A stretch of 13,673 bases of DNA, taken from assembly GCA_902787065.1 (NCBI GenBank), contig CADAFA010000036.1, forward strand, positions 1-13,673, given 5' to 3'. The stretch is from an uncultured Elusimicrobium sp. Its GTDB lineage: Bacteria; Elusimicrobiota; Elusimicrobia; Elusimicrobiales; Elusimicrobiaceae. The notes beneath the pieces were generated by a model that ran no database searches, was not told where the DNA came from, and saw only the letters and a program-made list of their open reading frames with translations. Of the stretch, positions 6,128-13,101 are shown in pieces (the first letter of the stretch is position 1; every line of letters begins with the position of its first letter). Made by a program: the position numbers and the translations under genes.

Positions 6128-8104
6128 CTATTTAATTAAATTAAGAAATTCGGTTTCATTCAAAATTTTCACACCAAGTTCTTCGGCTTTTTTAAGTTTT
6201 GAACCGGCCTCTTTACCTGCTACCACCGCATAAGTTTTGCTTGATACACTACCAGAAACTTTTGCACCGTTTTCTTTAGCCAAATTTTGTGCTTGTTCGC
6301 GGGTCATAGTCTCAAGCTCACCGGTAAAAACAAAAGTTTTGCCTTCCAAAATTGCGGAAGTTTTTTGTTTTACAGGTTCTAGCTTTAAACCGAGTGCTAT
6401 AAAATTTTTGAGTTCATTTTTAACTTCTGCGGAATTAAAAAAATTAAAAATGCTTTGGGCGGCGATTTCACCTATCTCAGGTATTTTGGAGAGTTCTTCA
6501 ACAGTTGCTTTTACCAAGTTTTCCAAAGTGCCGAAATTTCTTGCCAAAGTTTCCGCCATTTTTGCACCGATATGGCGTATACCTAGGGCAAAAATAAATT
6601 TATCAAGCGGGCGGTGCTTTGAATTGTCAATTGCCTTAAGTAAATTATCGGCTTTTTTATCTGCAAAGGCTTTTAAAGCCATTAAATCAAACAAGGTTAA
6701 GTTATAAATATCACTTAATTTTTTTATTGATTGATAGTCAACAAGCTGGTCTATTACAACATCGCCAAGGCCTTCAATATCCATAGCACCGCGTGAAGCA
6801 AAGTGTTTTACGCGTCTTTTAATTTGTGCCGGGCAGTTTGGGTTTATACAACGAAGGGCAACCTCGCCTTCCTCTTTTACTAAAGTGCCTTTGCAAACAG
6901 GGCAAAAAGTAGGTTCTATAACGGTTTTTGCATCTGTGGGGCTACTTACAACTTCCAAAACTTTTGGGATAACTTCACCCGCGCGTTCAATTAAAACTGT
7001 GTCCCCTATTTTTAAATTAAGGCGCTTAATTTCGTCAAAATTATGCAAAGTAGCTGAGGTTATTGTAACACCGCTGCACTTAACTGCTTCCAACACTGCG
7101 ACGGGGGTTATAACCCCTGTTCTGCCTACCCCGTAACTTACATCTTTAATTACGGTTTTAACACGTTCGGCGGGATATTTAAAAGCCTCTGCCCAACGGG
7201 GAGTTTTAGCAGTTACTCCTAAAATTTTTTGTAAAGCAAAAGAGTTTACTTTTATGACAAGCCCGTCTGCATCATAAGGTAAATTATGAAGTTCGGTTTT
7301 AAATTTGCGGTAAAATTCAATAACTAGGCCAAAATCTGTAAAGGTTTCCCTGACGGGTGAAACAGGCAAACCAAGTTCTTTACATTTGTTAATAAAACCG
7401 CTGTAACTGTCAAAATTAAAATCACTTGCGCCAAAAGAATGTATGTAAAATTTAAGTGGACGCTCTGCTGTAACACGGGCATCTTTTTGCCTAAGGGATC
7501 CGGCAGCGGCATTACGCGCATTGGCAAAAGGAGGAAGGTCCTTATCTTCCTGCAATTCATTTAATTTTGTTAAAGCTTCTTTAGGTAAAAACACCTCACC
7601 CCGTACTTCAAAGAGTCCTTTATTTTCGCCGGCAAGTTTTAGCGGAATATTTTTTATTGTTTTGGCATTTTGTGTTATATCTTCACCTATTTTACCGTCG
7701 CCGCGCGTTGCTGCGGTTTTCAAAATGCCGTCAACATAAGTTAAGGAACAGGATAACCCGTCTATTTTGCTTTCAACCACCATTTCAAAATTACGGGAGT
7801 TTAAAGCTTTTGCCGTACGTTCATACCAAGCCCACATTTCTTCTTCATTGTAAGTATTGTCTAAAGACATCATAGGAACAATATGTTCCACAGGGGTAAA
7901 ACTTGAAGAAGATTTCCCTCCTATACGTTGTGTGGGGGAATCTAAAGTAATCAAAGAAGGATCCTGTTTTTCCAATTCTTTAAGGCGGTAGTAAAGCAAA
8001 TCATACTCATAATCGGAAATTTCAGGTTTGTCTAAATTGTAGTAGAGATTATTATGGTACCAAAGCAGTTTTCTAAGATTTTCGGCTTCTGTTTTTTTAT
8101 CCAT
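6128..8104 (-). CDS. ligA: NAD+-dependent DNA ligase LigA
   Basis: LigA seals nicks in duplex DNA during replication and repair, using NAD+ to form an enzyme-AMP intermediate. With the start chosen here the protein has 658 residues, close to the family's usual 660-680. Domains in order: Ia (about 1-60; YHNNLYY and PEISDYEYD, NMN binding); adenylation domain with KIDG (Lys113 is the adenylated residue); OB fold; a four-Cys zinc finger (Cys401, 404, 419, 424); helix-hairpin-helix region (about 440-560); and a C-terminal BRCT domain (about 586-658). I use ATG 8104-8102, giving MDKKTEAENLRKLL, because this is where family alignments normally begin. The ATG at 8140 would add 12 unlikely residues inside nusB and has no Shine-Dalgarno. 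The start overlaps the nusB stop by 8 nt (ATGGATAA), so translation is probably coupled to nusB. No key residue is missing. Confidence 0.97.
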   Translation of the reverse strand: MDKKTEAENLRKLLWYHNNLYYNLDKPEISDYEYDLLYYRLKELEKQDPSLITLDSPTQRIGGKSSSSFTPVEHIVPMMSLDNTYNEEEMWAWYERTAKALNSRNFEMVVESKIDGLSCSLTYVDGILKTAATRGDGKIGEDITQNAKTIKNIPLKLAGENKGLFEVRGEVFLPKEALTKLNELQEDKDLPPFANARNAAAGSLRQKDARVTAERPLKFYIHSFGASDFNFDSYSGFINKCKELGLPVSPVRETFTDFGLVIEFYRKFKTELHNLPYDADGLVIKVNSFALQKILGVTAKTPRWAEAFKYPAERVKTVIKDVSYGVGRTGVITPVAVLEAVKCSGVTITSATLHNFDEIKRLNLKIGDTVLIERAGEVIPKVLEVVSSPTDAKTVIEPTFCPVCKGTLVKEEGEVALRCINPNCPAQIKRRVKHFASRGAMDIEGLGDVVIDQLVDYQSIKKLSDIYNLTLFDLMALKAFADKKADNLLKAIDNSKHRPLDKFIFALGIRHIGAKMAETLARNFGTLENLVKATVEELSKIPEIGEIAAQSIFNFFNSAEVKNELKNFIALGLKLEPVKQKTSAILEGKTFVFTGELETMTREQAQNLAKENGAKVSGSVSSKTYAVVAGKEAGSKLKKAEELGVKILNETEFLNLIK

Positions 8105-8513
8105 TTTTCCGCTCGGCTTTAATGCGGTCCAAAAGGCCATTGATAAATTTGCCTGATTTATCGGTAGAGTATTTTTTTGATAGTTCTATTGCTTCATCAA
8201 TAATTGCTGGTACGGGGGCTTTGTCTGCACTAAAGACCAATTCATAAGTTGCCATGCGCAAAATGCAACGATCTACCGATGACATGCGGTCCACCGACCA
8301 ATTGGTAGCATAAGAACTTAAAATTTTATCAATTTTATTTTTATTGGTAAAAGTACCGGTTACCAAATCTTTGCAGAAGGGGAAAGTATCTTCTTCCATA
8401 TTGTTATAAAAGTTATTTACATAAACGCCTGCCTCACTTACAGACATTGAAGCTGCGTCCGCAATATATAAAGTTTGAAGGGCATATTCCCGTGCTAATC
8501 GTCTTTTACTCAT
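8097..8513 (-). CDS. nusB: Transcription antitermination factor NusB
   Basis: NusB binds boxA RNA together with NusE (ribosomal protein S10) and supports antitermination and folding of rRNA transcripts. The 138-residue, all-helical product matches the family from end to end: an RRLAREYALQTLY start, WSVDRMSSVDRCILRMATYEL in the middle (about 72-92), and the C-terminal pattern IIDEAIELSKKYSTDKSGKFINGLLD (about 103-130). Length is usual for the family. The gene lies 34 nt after a pilin-like gene and overlaps ligA by 8 nt; this nusB-ligA pairing is not the commonest context (ribH/nusB is). There is no Shine-Dalgarno before ATG 8513. TGATAAAAT ends 6 nt upstream, suggesting a separate promoter at the start codon in addition to read-through from the pilin gene. 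Confidence 0.96.
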   Translation of the reverse strand: MSKRRLAREYALQTLYIADAASMSVSEAGVYVNNFYNNMEEDTFPFCKDLVTGTFTNKNKIDKILSSYATNWSVDRMSSVDRCILRMATYELVFSADKAPVPAIIDEAIELSKKYSTDKSGKFINGLLDRIKAERKNG

Positions 8514-8519
8514 AGAATA

Positions 8520-8528
8520 ATTTTATCA
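8520..8528 (-). promoter_or_regulatory. Extended -10 promoter element for nusB, possibly leaderless
   Basis: On the minus strand TGATAAAAT is followed by six bases and the nusB ATG. This fits an extended -10 box whose transcript would start at about the start codon. The element lies in the 34-nt gap after the pilin-like gene. No -35 consensus is visible at normal spacing. Confidence 0.4.
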
Positions 8529-8547
8529 AATTTTAATTAAGTTTGTA

Positions 8548-9045
8548 CTATTTAATTATGTATATCGTACTGCTACCGGTTTTTTGCGGCCAGCTAAGCC
8601 CTGTAGCTATCTTTTTTACGGTGCCTGAAACATTTTCATCAGTAACTTCTATAGTATTCTCTCCTACGGAATAACCTATGGAAGAAGGGGAAGAAACTAA
8701 AGTATATTTCATAATCCAACCTTGACCGCAATCTATGGATAAAACGGTTTCATTTAACGAAAGGGTACAATTTGTCTGCGTATGTGTGGCGGAGGTATTT
8801 GTGATATTGCTAAATTCTTTTTTATTTATTGATAATTGTACTAATTTAGTAGGCAAACTACCTCTTAAGTTGTAATAATTTATCATATCATTTTGCAGAA
8901 TCCGCATTAGGGGCATATTATTTACAATTCTGGTTTTCATAGCGGAAACTTTGTAACTAGGCAAAGCAATTGAGGCTATGATAGCTAAAATTATTACCAC
9001 AGCCGTTAGTTCTATCAGGGTAAACCCTTTTTTATTTTTTTTCAT
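8548..9045 (-). CDS. Type IV pilin-like / pseudopilin protein (divergent helix)
   Basis: The 165-residue product begins MKKNKKG, then FTLIELTAVVIILAIIASIALPSY. This is a class III signal with Gly at -1, Phe at +1 and Glu at +5, followed by the hydrophobic filament helix. The helix differs from the near-identical helices of the genes at 4737 and 13102 (TAVVIILAIIAS in place of LVVVLIIGILAA). The head is also different: two cysteines in the middle (NCTLSL and IDCGQG, about residues 93-106), no C-terminal Cys pair, and a beta-rich, Ser/Thr-rich tail. It therefore probably has a separate role, such as a minor pilin or pseudopilin. ATG 9045 has GAGGG about 6 nt upstream. It is the first gene of the minus-strand run with nusB, ligA, the EAL gene and a second pilin-like gene, and diverges from the M42 peptidase gene. 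Confidence 0.87.
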   Translation of the reverse strand: MKKNKKGFTLIELTAVVIILAIIASIALPSYKVSAMKTRIVNNMPLMRILQNDMINYYNLRGSLPTKLVQLSINKKEFSNITNTSATHTQTNCTLSLNETVLSIDCGQGWIMKYTLVSSPSSIGYSVGENTIEVTDENVSGTVKKIATGLSWPQKTGSSTIYIIK

Positions 9046-9065
9046 ATATTCCCTCGTTCACATAT

Positions 9066-9095
9066 ATGATAACAAATTATTTGCAAAAAGTTAAA
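9066..9095 (-). promoter_or_regulatory. Candidate promoter for the pilin-nusB-ligA run
   Basis: Reading the minus strand, a -35-like TTTAAC (9090-9095) is followed after 18 nt by TATCAT (9066-9071). The -10 is preceded by TGT, so it also fits an extended -10. It lies about 20 nt before the pilin start, leaving room for the GAGGG ribosome binding site. Matches are partial. Confidence 0.3.
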
Positions 9096-9110
9096 TATTG
9101 GCTAAAAATA

Positions 9111-9119
9111 TGATACAAT
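9111..9119 (+). promoter_or_regulatory. Candidate extended -10 promoter for the M42 peptidase operon
   Basis: TGATACAAT (TG, one base, TACAAT) matches an extended -10. A weak TTAAAT at 9091-9096 lies 17 nt upstream as a possible -35. The start point would be near 9126, giving a 5' leader of about 43 nt that contains a short GC-rich patch (CGCGCACGCG, 9131-9140) and the Shine-Dalgarno AAGGAG at 9157-9162. Confidence 0.4.
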
Positions 9120-9168
9120 AGCGTTGTTCCCGCGCACGCGAGATTATTAATAGTACAAGGAGATTTAT

Positions 9169-10203
9169 ATGGATTTTAATTTGCTTTCAAAATTGACCTC
9201 AACCCCGGCACCCTCGGGAAGGGAAGAAGTTTTACGCGATATAGTTTTAAATTTAGTAAAACCCTATGTTGATGAAGTAAAAATTGATAAACTCGGTAAC
9301 CTTGTTACTTTTAAAAAGGGTACGGGTAAAACCAAATTAATGCTTACCGCACACTTAGATGAAGTTTCCATGCGCATACGCTATATTGAACCAAACGGTT
9401 TTTTGCGTTTTGCTTTAACCGGCGGTATTGACCCTAGAACTTTGCTTGCACAGCGCGTTGTTATTATGACTGAAAAACATGGTATGATTACCGGTGTAAT
9501 CGGGGCAAAACCGGCCCACTATTTAACCGCTGCCGATAAAGCTGCCATAACTGAAAATTCACTTTTTATTGACCTTGGTTTAGATTATAAAAAAGCTTCT
9601 GAAATTATTACTATTGGTGATCCGGCCGTTTTGGAACGCACTCCGATTGAACTTGGGGAAAATTTTGTTTCCTCCAAAGCTCTTGATGATCGTGCCGGTG
9701 TTTACGGTTTAATTAAACTTCTTCAAAACCTCCCTAAAGAACATAGCACAAATATTTATGCCGTCTTTACGGTGGAAGAGGAATTCGGTTTAGTAGGTGC
9801 GGAAGCGGCAGTTTTCCATATCAACCCTGATATTGCTTTAACTATTGATACAACAGGCGCGCTTGATACTCCGGGTATACCGCCGCAAGATTATGTTTTA
9901 AATGTCGGTAAAGGTGTGGGTATAACTTTGGCAGATAAAGGCACCTTATCAGATTATAAACTTACAAAACTTTTAAGGAAACTTGGTACAGAACATAATA
10001 TTCCGTATCAATTACGTGTTGCCTCCCGCGGTTCAAATGATGCAAAGGCTATACAAAGATGCGGAGGTCCTGCTGCTGCTTGCCCTATCAGTATACCTGT
10101 TAGGTATATTCACTCAAATGTTGAAGTTGCTTGCAAAACAGATATTGAGGCTGCTTGGCACTTGGTACTTGAATTGGCGAAAAGCAATTTAGAGGATTTT
10201 TAA
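9169..10203 (+). CDS. M42-family metallo-aminopeptidase (glutamyl aminopeptidase / FrvX / YsdC type)
   Basis: Members of peptidase family M42 are cytosolic, usually tetrahedral dodecamers that trim N-terminal residues from short peptides using two divalent metal ions. The 344-residue protein is standard length and has the expected ligands: His62 in TAHLDE with Asp64 beside it, Asp173 in ALDDRAG (bridging ligand), the Glu pair 204-205 in VEEEFGLVGA (catalytic base and ligand), Asp227 in TIDTTG, and His315 in RYIHS. SRGSNDAKAIQ (287-296) is the conserved segment before the last ligand. An insertion (PDZ-like or beta-barrel) domain between about 75 and 160 is usual for the family. The exact substrate preference cannot be read from sequence. 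AAGGAG lies 6 nt before ATG 9169. Its TAA stop is immediately followed by the ATG of the transketolase-like gene, so the two are almost certainly in one operon. Confidence 0.94.
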   Translation: MDFNLLSKLTSTPAPSGREEVLRDIVLNLVKPYVDEVKIDKLGNLVTFKKGTGKTKLMLTAHLDEVSMRIRYIEPNGFLRFALTGGIDPRTLLAQRVVIMTEKHGMITGVIGAKPAHYLTAADKAAITENSLFIDLGLDYKKASEIITIGDPAVLERTPIELGENFVSSKALDDRAGVYGLIKLLQNLPKEHSTNIYAVFTVEEEFGLVGAEAAVFHINPDIALTIDTTGALDTPGIPPQDYVLNVGKGVGITLADKGTLSDYKLTKLLRKLGTEHNIPYQLRVASRGSNDAKAIQRCGGPAAACPISIPVRYIHSNVEVACKTDIEAAWHLVLELAKSNLEDF

Positions 10204-12531
10204 ATGACGGAAGGCCAAAACTCCATAACCCTTAAGAGGCAAGGTCTTTATTATAAAGCAGAAGATTTGCTGCAAGACGGGGCTTTGCAACTTAATGAAC
10301 AGGAACTGAATGCTCTGAACAAACTTGATGTAATGTACCGCGCCTTGTGTGCGATACTTTATAATTTTGCACAGACGGGGCATCCCGGCGGTAGTATTTC
10401 TTCGGGCAAAATTGTTCAAAATTTAGTGTTTAACCAAATGTCTTATAATTTCAAAAACCCTGACGAAGAAAGCGCTGATATTATTTCTTACGCAGCAGGC
10501 CATAAGGCCCTTGGTTTATATGCTTTGTGGGCTTTAAGGAATGAAATTGTCAAAACCTATTCTCCTGAAATGCTTTCCGATGAAAAACGCCAAATCCGTT
10601 TTGAAGATTTGCTTGGTTTTAGAAAGTCCCCAGCAAATAACAGCAAACTGTTTAAAGAATTTAATGCTAAATCTTTAGACGGTCACCCAGAACCTTTGAC
10701 ACCTTTTGTTAAACTTGCAACAGGTGCCTCAGGCATTGGTTTTGGGGCAAGTGTTGGGCTTGCTTTAGGCGCTGCATTAACTTACCCGCAAAACACACCA
10801 AAGGTTCATGTTGTTGAGGGGGAAGGCGGCTTAACTGCCGGCAGATGTGCGGAGGCTATGGCAATAGCATCACGTGCCGGGCTTGATAATTTAATTGTAC
10901 ATCTTGATTGGAACCAAGCTTCAATAGATAGTGATAAAGTTACTGCTGAAAACGGTACCCCCGGCGATTATGTGGCTTGGGAACCGGCAGAGCTTTTCTA
11001 CTTAAATGGCTTTAATGTAATTTATGTTAAAGATGGTTTAAACTTTGCTCAGATTTATGCGGCCCAAAAATTTGCCGAAACTTTAAATAACGGGCTCCCT
11101 ACCGCTATTGTTTACAGAACGATAAAAGGTTGGCATTATGGCCTTGAGGGTAAGGCCAGCCATGGCGGCGGTCATAAATTGTGTTCCCCGGAATTTTATA
11201 AAACAATGGAAGAGTTTGAAAAAACTTTCAATGTTAAAATTCCGCACCTTTGTGAAGGGCAGGAAATTGAAGATTGTTTTTATCAAAATTTACTTACTTT
11301 GCGCAATGTTATAGTTTCAAATAAAGATTTATTTGCACTTTTTGCAAATAAAGTAAAAGCATCTTCCAACCGTTTACAACAATTAGCCCGCACGCAAAAA
11401 GAGTTTAAAACCGATGAGGTTTATACCGCTTTTACGCCGGAAAATATTCCGCAGGAATTTGTTTTCCAGCCCGGACAGAACCCGACTTTACGGGCAACAA
11501 TGGCACAAGCCCTCGCCAAAATCAGTAAAGATACTTTGGGAACTTTAATTGTTGCAACGGCAGATTTATCCGGCTCAACCGGTGCGGGTAAAATTGCTTA
11601 TGACACTAAAGGTTTTTATAATAAGAGAAATAACCCTGATTCCCGCTTAATTTCAAGTGGCGGGATTACGGAGGACGGTTTAAGTGCTGTTATGAGCGGT
11701 GTTTCCGCTTACGGCAAACAGCTTGGCATTGCGGCTTCTTACGGGGCATTTACTTCGGCAATGATGCATACACAAGCGCGCTTACATGCTATCGGTCAAC
11801 AGGGCTATGAGGAAGCCACCGGCAAAGGTAAAAATACCTTTATTATTTTTACAGGCCATGCCGGTTTGCCCACAGGCCCTGACGGTCCAACCCATGCCGA
11901 TCCTCAAATGTTGCAATTAATAGAAGAAAACTTTCCCAAAGGTGCGGCTATTACCTTAACCCCTTTGGATGCAAATGATATTTGGACCTCTTTAACGGCG
12001 GCTTTGAACAAAAGGCCTGCGGTCTTGTACCCTGTTGTAACACGCCCTAATGTCAAAATTACCGACAGAGTATCTTTTGGTAGTGAAGCCCAAGAGCAAG
12101 CAAAAAACGGTGTTTACGCACTTTATAAAAATGCGGAAGCACAAGGTACAGTAATTTTGCAAGGCTCAGGTGTTGGGGAAATTTTTGTACAGGAAGTTTT
12201 ACCTAAAATTAAAGCGGAAAATCTACCGTTAAACGTTTACTATGTAGTCAGCGCGGAACTTTTTGATATGCTTGATAAAGAAGAACAATCAAAAGTTTTA
12301 CCCGTCGGCGAATTATACAGGGCAATCGCAATAACTGATTTTACTTTGCCTACAATGCGCCGCTGGTTAAAATCTGTTAAAGGGGAAGAAATGAGTTTGT
12401 ACCCCTTTAAACAAGGTAAATATTTAACAAGCGGGCAGGCTGCTGATTGCTATAAAGAAGCAGGCCTTGACGGTGAAGCCCAATATAAGCAAATAAAAGA
12501 ATATTTGCAAAATTTAGAAAATTGGTATTAA
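10204..12531 (+). CDS. Transketolase-family thiamine diphosphate enzyme (long form)
   Basis: Transketolases move two-carbon ketol units between sugar phosphates in the non-oxidative pentose phosphate pathway, using thiamine diphosphate and Mg2+. At 775 residues this one is over 100 longer than the usual 620-680. Matches in order: TGHPGGS (His60); SYAAGHKALG (His100); GHPEP (His161); GEGG at 206-209 with Asn237 in LDWNQASID, the cofactor/metal motif, where Glu207 replaces the usual Asp; His320/His324 in KASHGGGHK; TADLSGSTG (Asp454); ITEDGLSA (Glu490, the proton relay of the pyrimidine domain); and GPDGPTH (558-564). The extra length is spread between the N-terminal domain and the pyrimidine-binding domain, about 325-430, and near the N-terminus. 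An alternative is a related ThDP enzyme with a different substrate. ATG 10204 abuts the M42 stop; AGAGG lies 8 nt upstream. A tkt name would be a reasonable but unproven label. Confidence 0.85.
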   Translation: MTEGQNSITLKRQGLYYKAEDLLQDGALQLNEQELNALNKLDVMYRALCAILYNFAQTGHPGGSISSGKIVQNLVFNQMSYNFKNPDEESADIISYAAGHKALGLYALWALRNEIVKTYSPEMLSDEKRQIRFEDLLGFRKSPANNSKLFKEFNAKSLDGHPEPLTPFVKLATGASGIGFGASVGLALGAALTYPQNTPKVHVVEGEGGLTAGRCAEAMAIASRAGLDNLIVHLDWNQASIDSDKVTAENGTPGDYVAWEPAELFYLNGFNVIYVKDGLNFAQIYAAQKFAETLNNGLPTAIVYRTIKGWHYGLEGKASHGGGHKLCSPEFYKTMEEFEKTFNVKIPHLCEGQEIEDCFYQNLLTLRNVIVSNKDLFALFANKVKASSNRLQQLARTQKEFKTDEVYTAFTPENIPQEFVFQPGQNPTLRATMAQALAKISKDTLGTLIVATADLSGSTGAGKIAYDTKGFYNKRNNPDSRLISSGGITEDGLSAVMSGVSAYGKQLGIAASYGAFTSAMMHTQARLHAIGQQGYEEATGKGKNTFIIFTGHAGLPTGPDGPTHADPQMLQLIEENFPKGAAITLTPLDANDIWTSLTAALNKRPAVLYPVVTRPNVKITDRVSFGSEAQEQAKNGVYALYKNAEAQGTVILQGSGVGEIFVQEVLPKIKAENLPLNVYYVVSAELFDMLDKEEQSKVLPVGELYRAIAITDFTLPTMRRWLKSVKGEEMSLYPFKQGKYLTSGQAADCYKEAGLDGEAQYKQIKEYLQNLENWY

Positions 12532-12555
12532 TTTAAAAAAGTAAAGGAGAATTAT

Positions 12556-12984
12556 ATGGCAGAACATAAAACTTATCTTGCAGGCAGGACTTATATTTTT
12601 AAGATAAATAAAGGTAAAGATTTGTTAACGGAACTTACAGATTTTTGCCACGACAATCAAATTAAATGCGGTATTGTAAACGGTATCGGCTCTTTAGAAA
12701 ATGCAACTTTAGCATATTTTGACCAAGCAAAAAAGAAATATGAAAAGATTGTCGTTTCCAAAGAAACGGAAATTTTATCTTTAACAGGTAACATTAGTAT
12801 TATGGATAACCGCTCAAATGTCCACGCACATGTTGTTTTGGCCCAGAAAGACGGTACAATTTGCGGTGGTCATTTAGGTGTTGGCAGCAAAGTTTATTTG
12901 GCTGAAGTTTATATTCAAGAACTTGTCGGCGAACCGAAAGTCCGCAAACAAGACAAAGTTACTAAGTTGAATACTTGGTTATAA
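12556..12984 (+). CDS. PPC/DUF296-domain protein
   Basis: The 142-residue product is a single PPC domain (plants and prokaryotes conserved). The conserved pattern is complete: NGIGSLENATLAYFD (42-56), ETEILSLTGNIS (70-81), VHAHVVLA (89-96), GGHLGVG (104-110), then the Glu-containing last strand (LAEVYIQEL). His90, His92 and His106 form the triad that binds a metal, probably zinc, in bacterial and archaeal members; these proteins form trimers. The frequent label 'DNA-binding protein' comes from plant AT-hook proteins; no AT-hook is present here, so the role is unknown. AAGGAGA lies 5 nt upstream of ATG 12556. The gene follows the transketolase-like gene by 24 nt and is the last gene before a terminator, so it is probably cotranscribed with the M42 and transketolase-like genes. 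Confidence 0.92.
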   Translation: MAEHKTYLAGRTYIFKINKGKDLLTELTDFCHDNQIKCGIVNGIGSLENATLAYFDQAKKKYEKIVVSKETEILSLTGNISIMDNRSNVHAHVVLAQKDGTICGGHLGVGSKVYLAEVYIQELVGEPKVRKQDKVTKLNTWL

Positions 12985-13007
12985 TTTGAAAATTGTTATA
13001 AAAAATT

Positions 13008-13050
13008 TACCGCCGGTTTTGAATTTATTTCATACCGGCGGTAGTTTTTT
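13008..13050 (+). terminator. Rho-independent terminator, probably bidirectional
   Basis: A perfect 10-bp GC-rich stem, TACCGCCGGT (13008-13017) and ACCGGCGGTA (13034-13043), with a 16-nt loop is followed by GTTTTTT. It ends the M42-transketolase-PPC operon 23 nt after its last stop. On the minus strand the same stem is followed by AAATTTTTT, so it can also end the pilin-like transcript arriving from 13102. The remaining 13051-13101 is AT-rich with nothing further visible. Confidence 0.9.
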
Positions 13051-13101
13051 ATAGCTTATATATAAAAAGTATAAAAGATTTTTAAATTTCATAATATTAT
13101 A

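Noticed and set aside
6237..6707. 156-codon plus-strand open frame
   Set aside because: It is antisense to ligA, whose helix-hairpin-helix and BRCT regions are unambiguous.
8105..8140. N-terminal extension of ligA to an ATG at 8140
   Set aside because: The extra residues are not family-like, lie inside nusB and have no Shine-Dalgarno; ATG 8104 fits family starts and overlaps the nusB stop.
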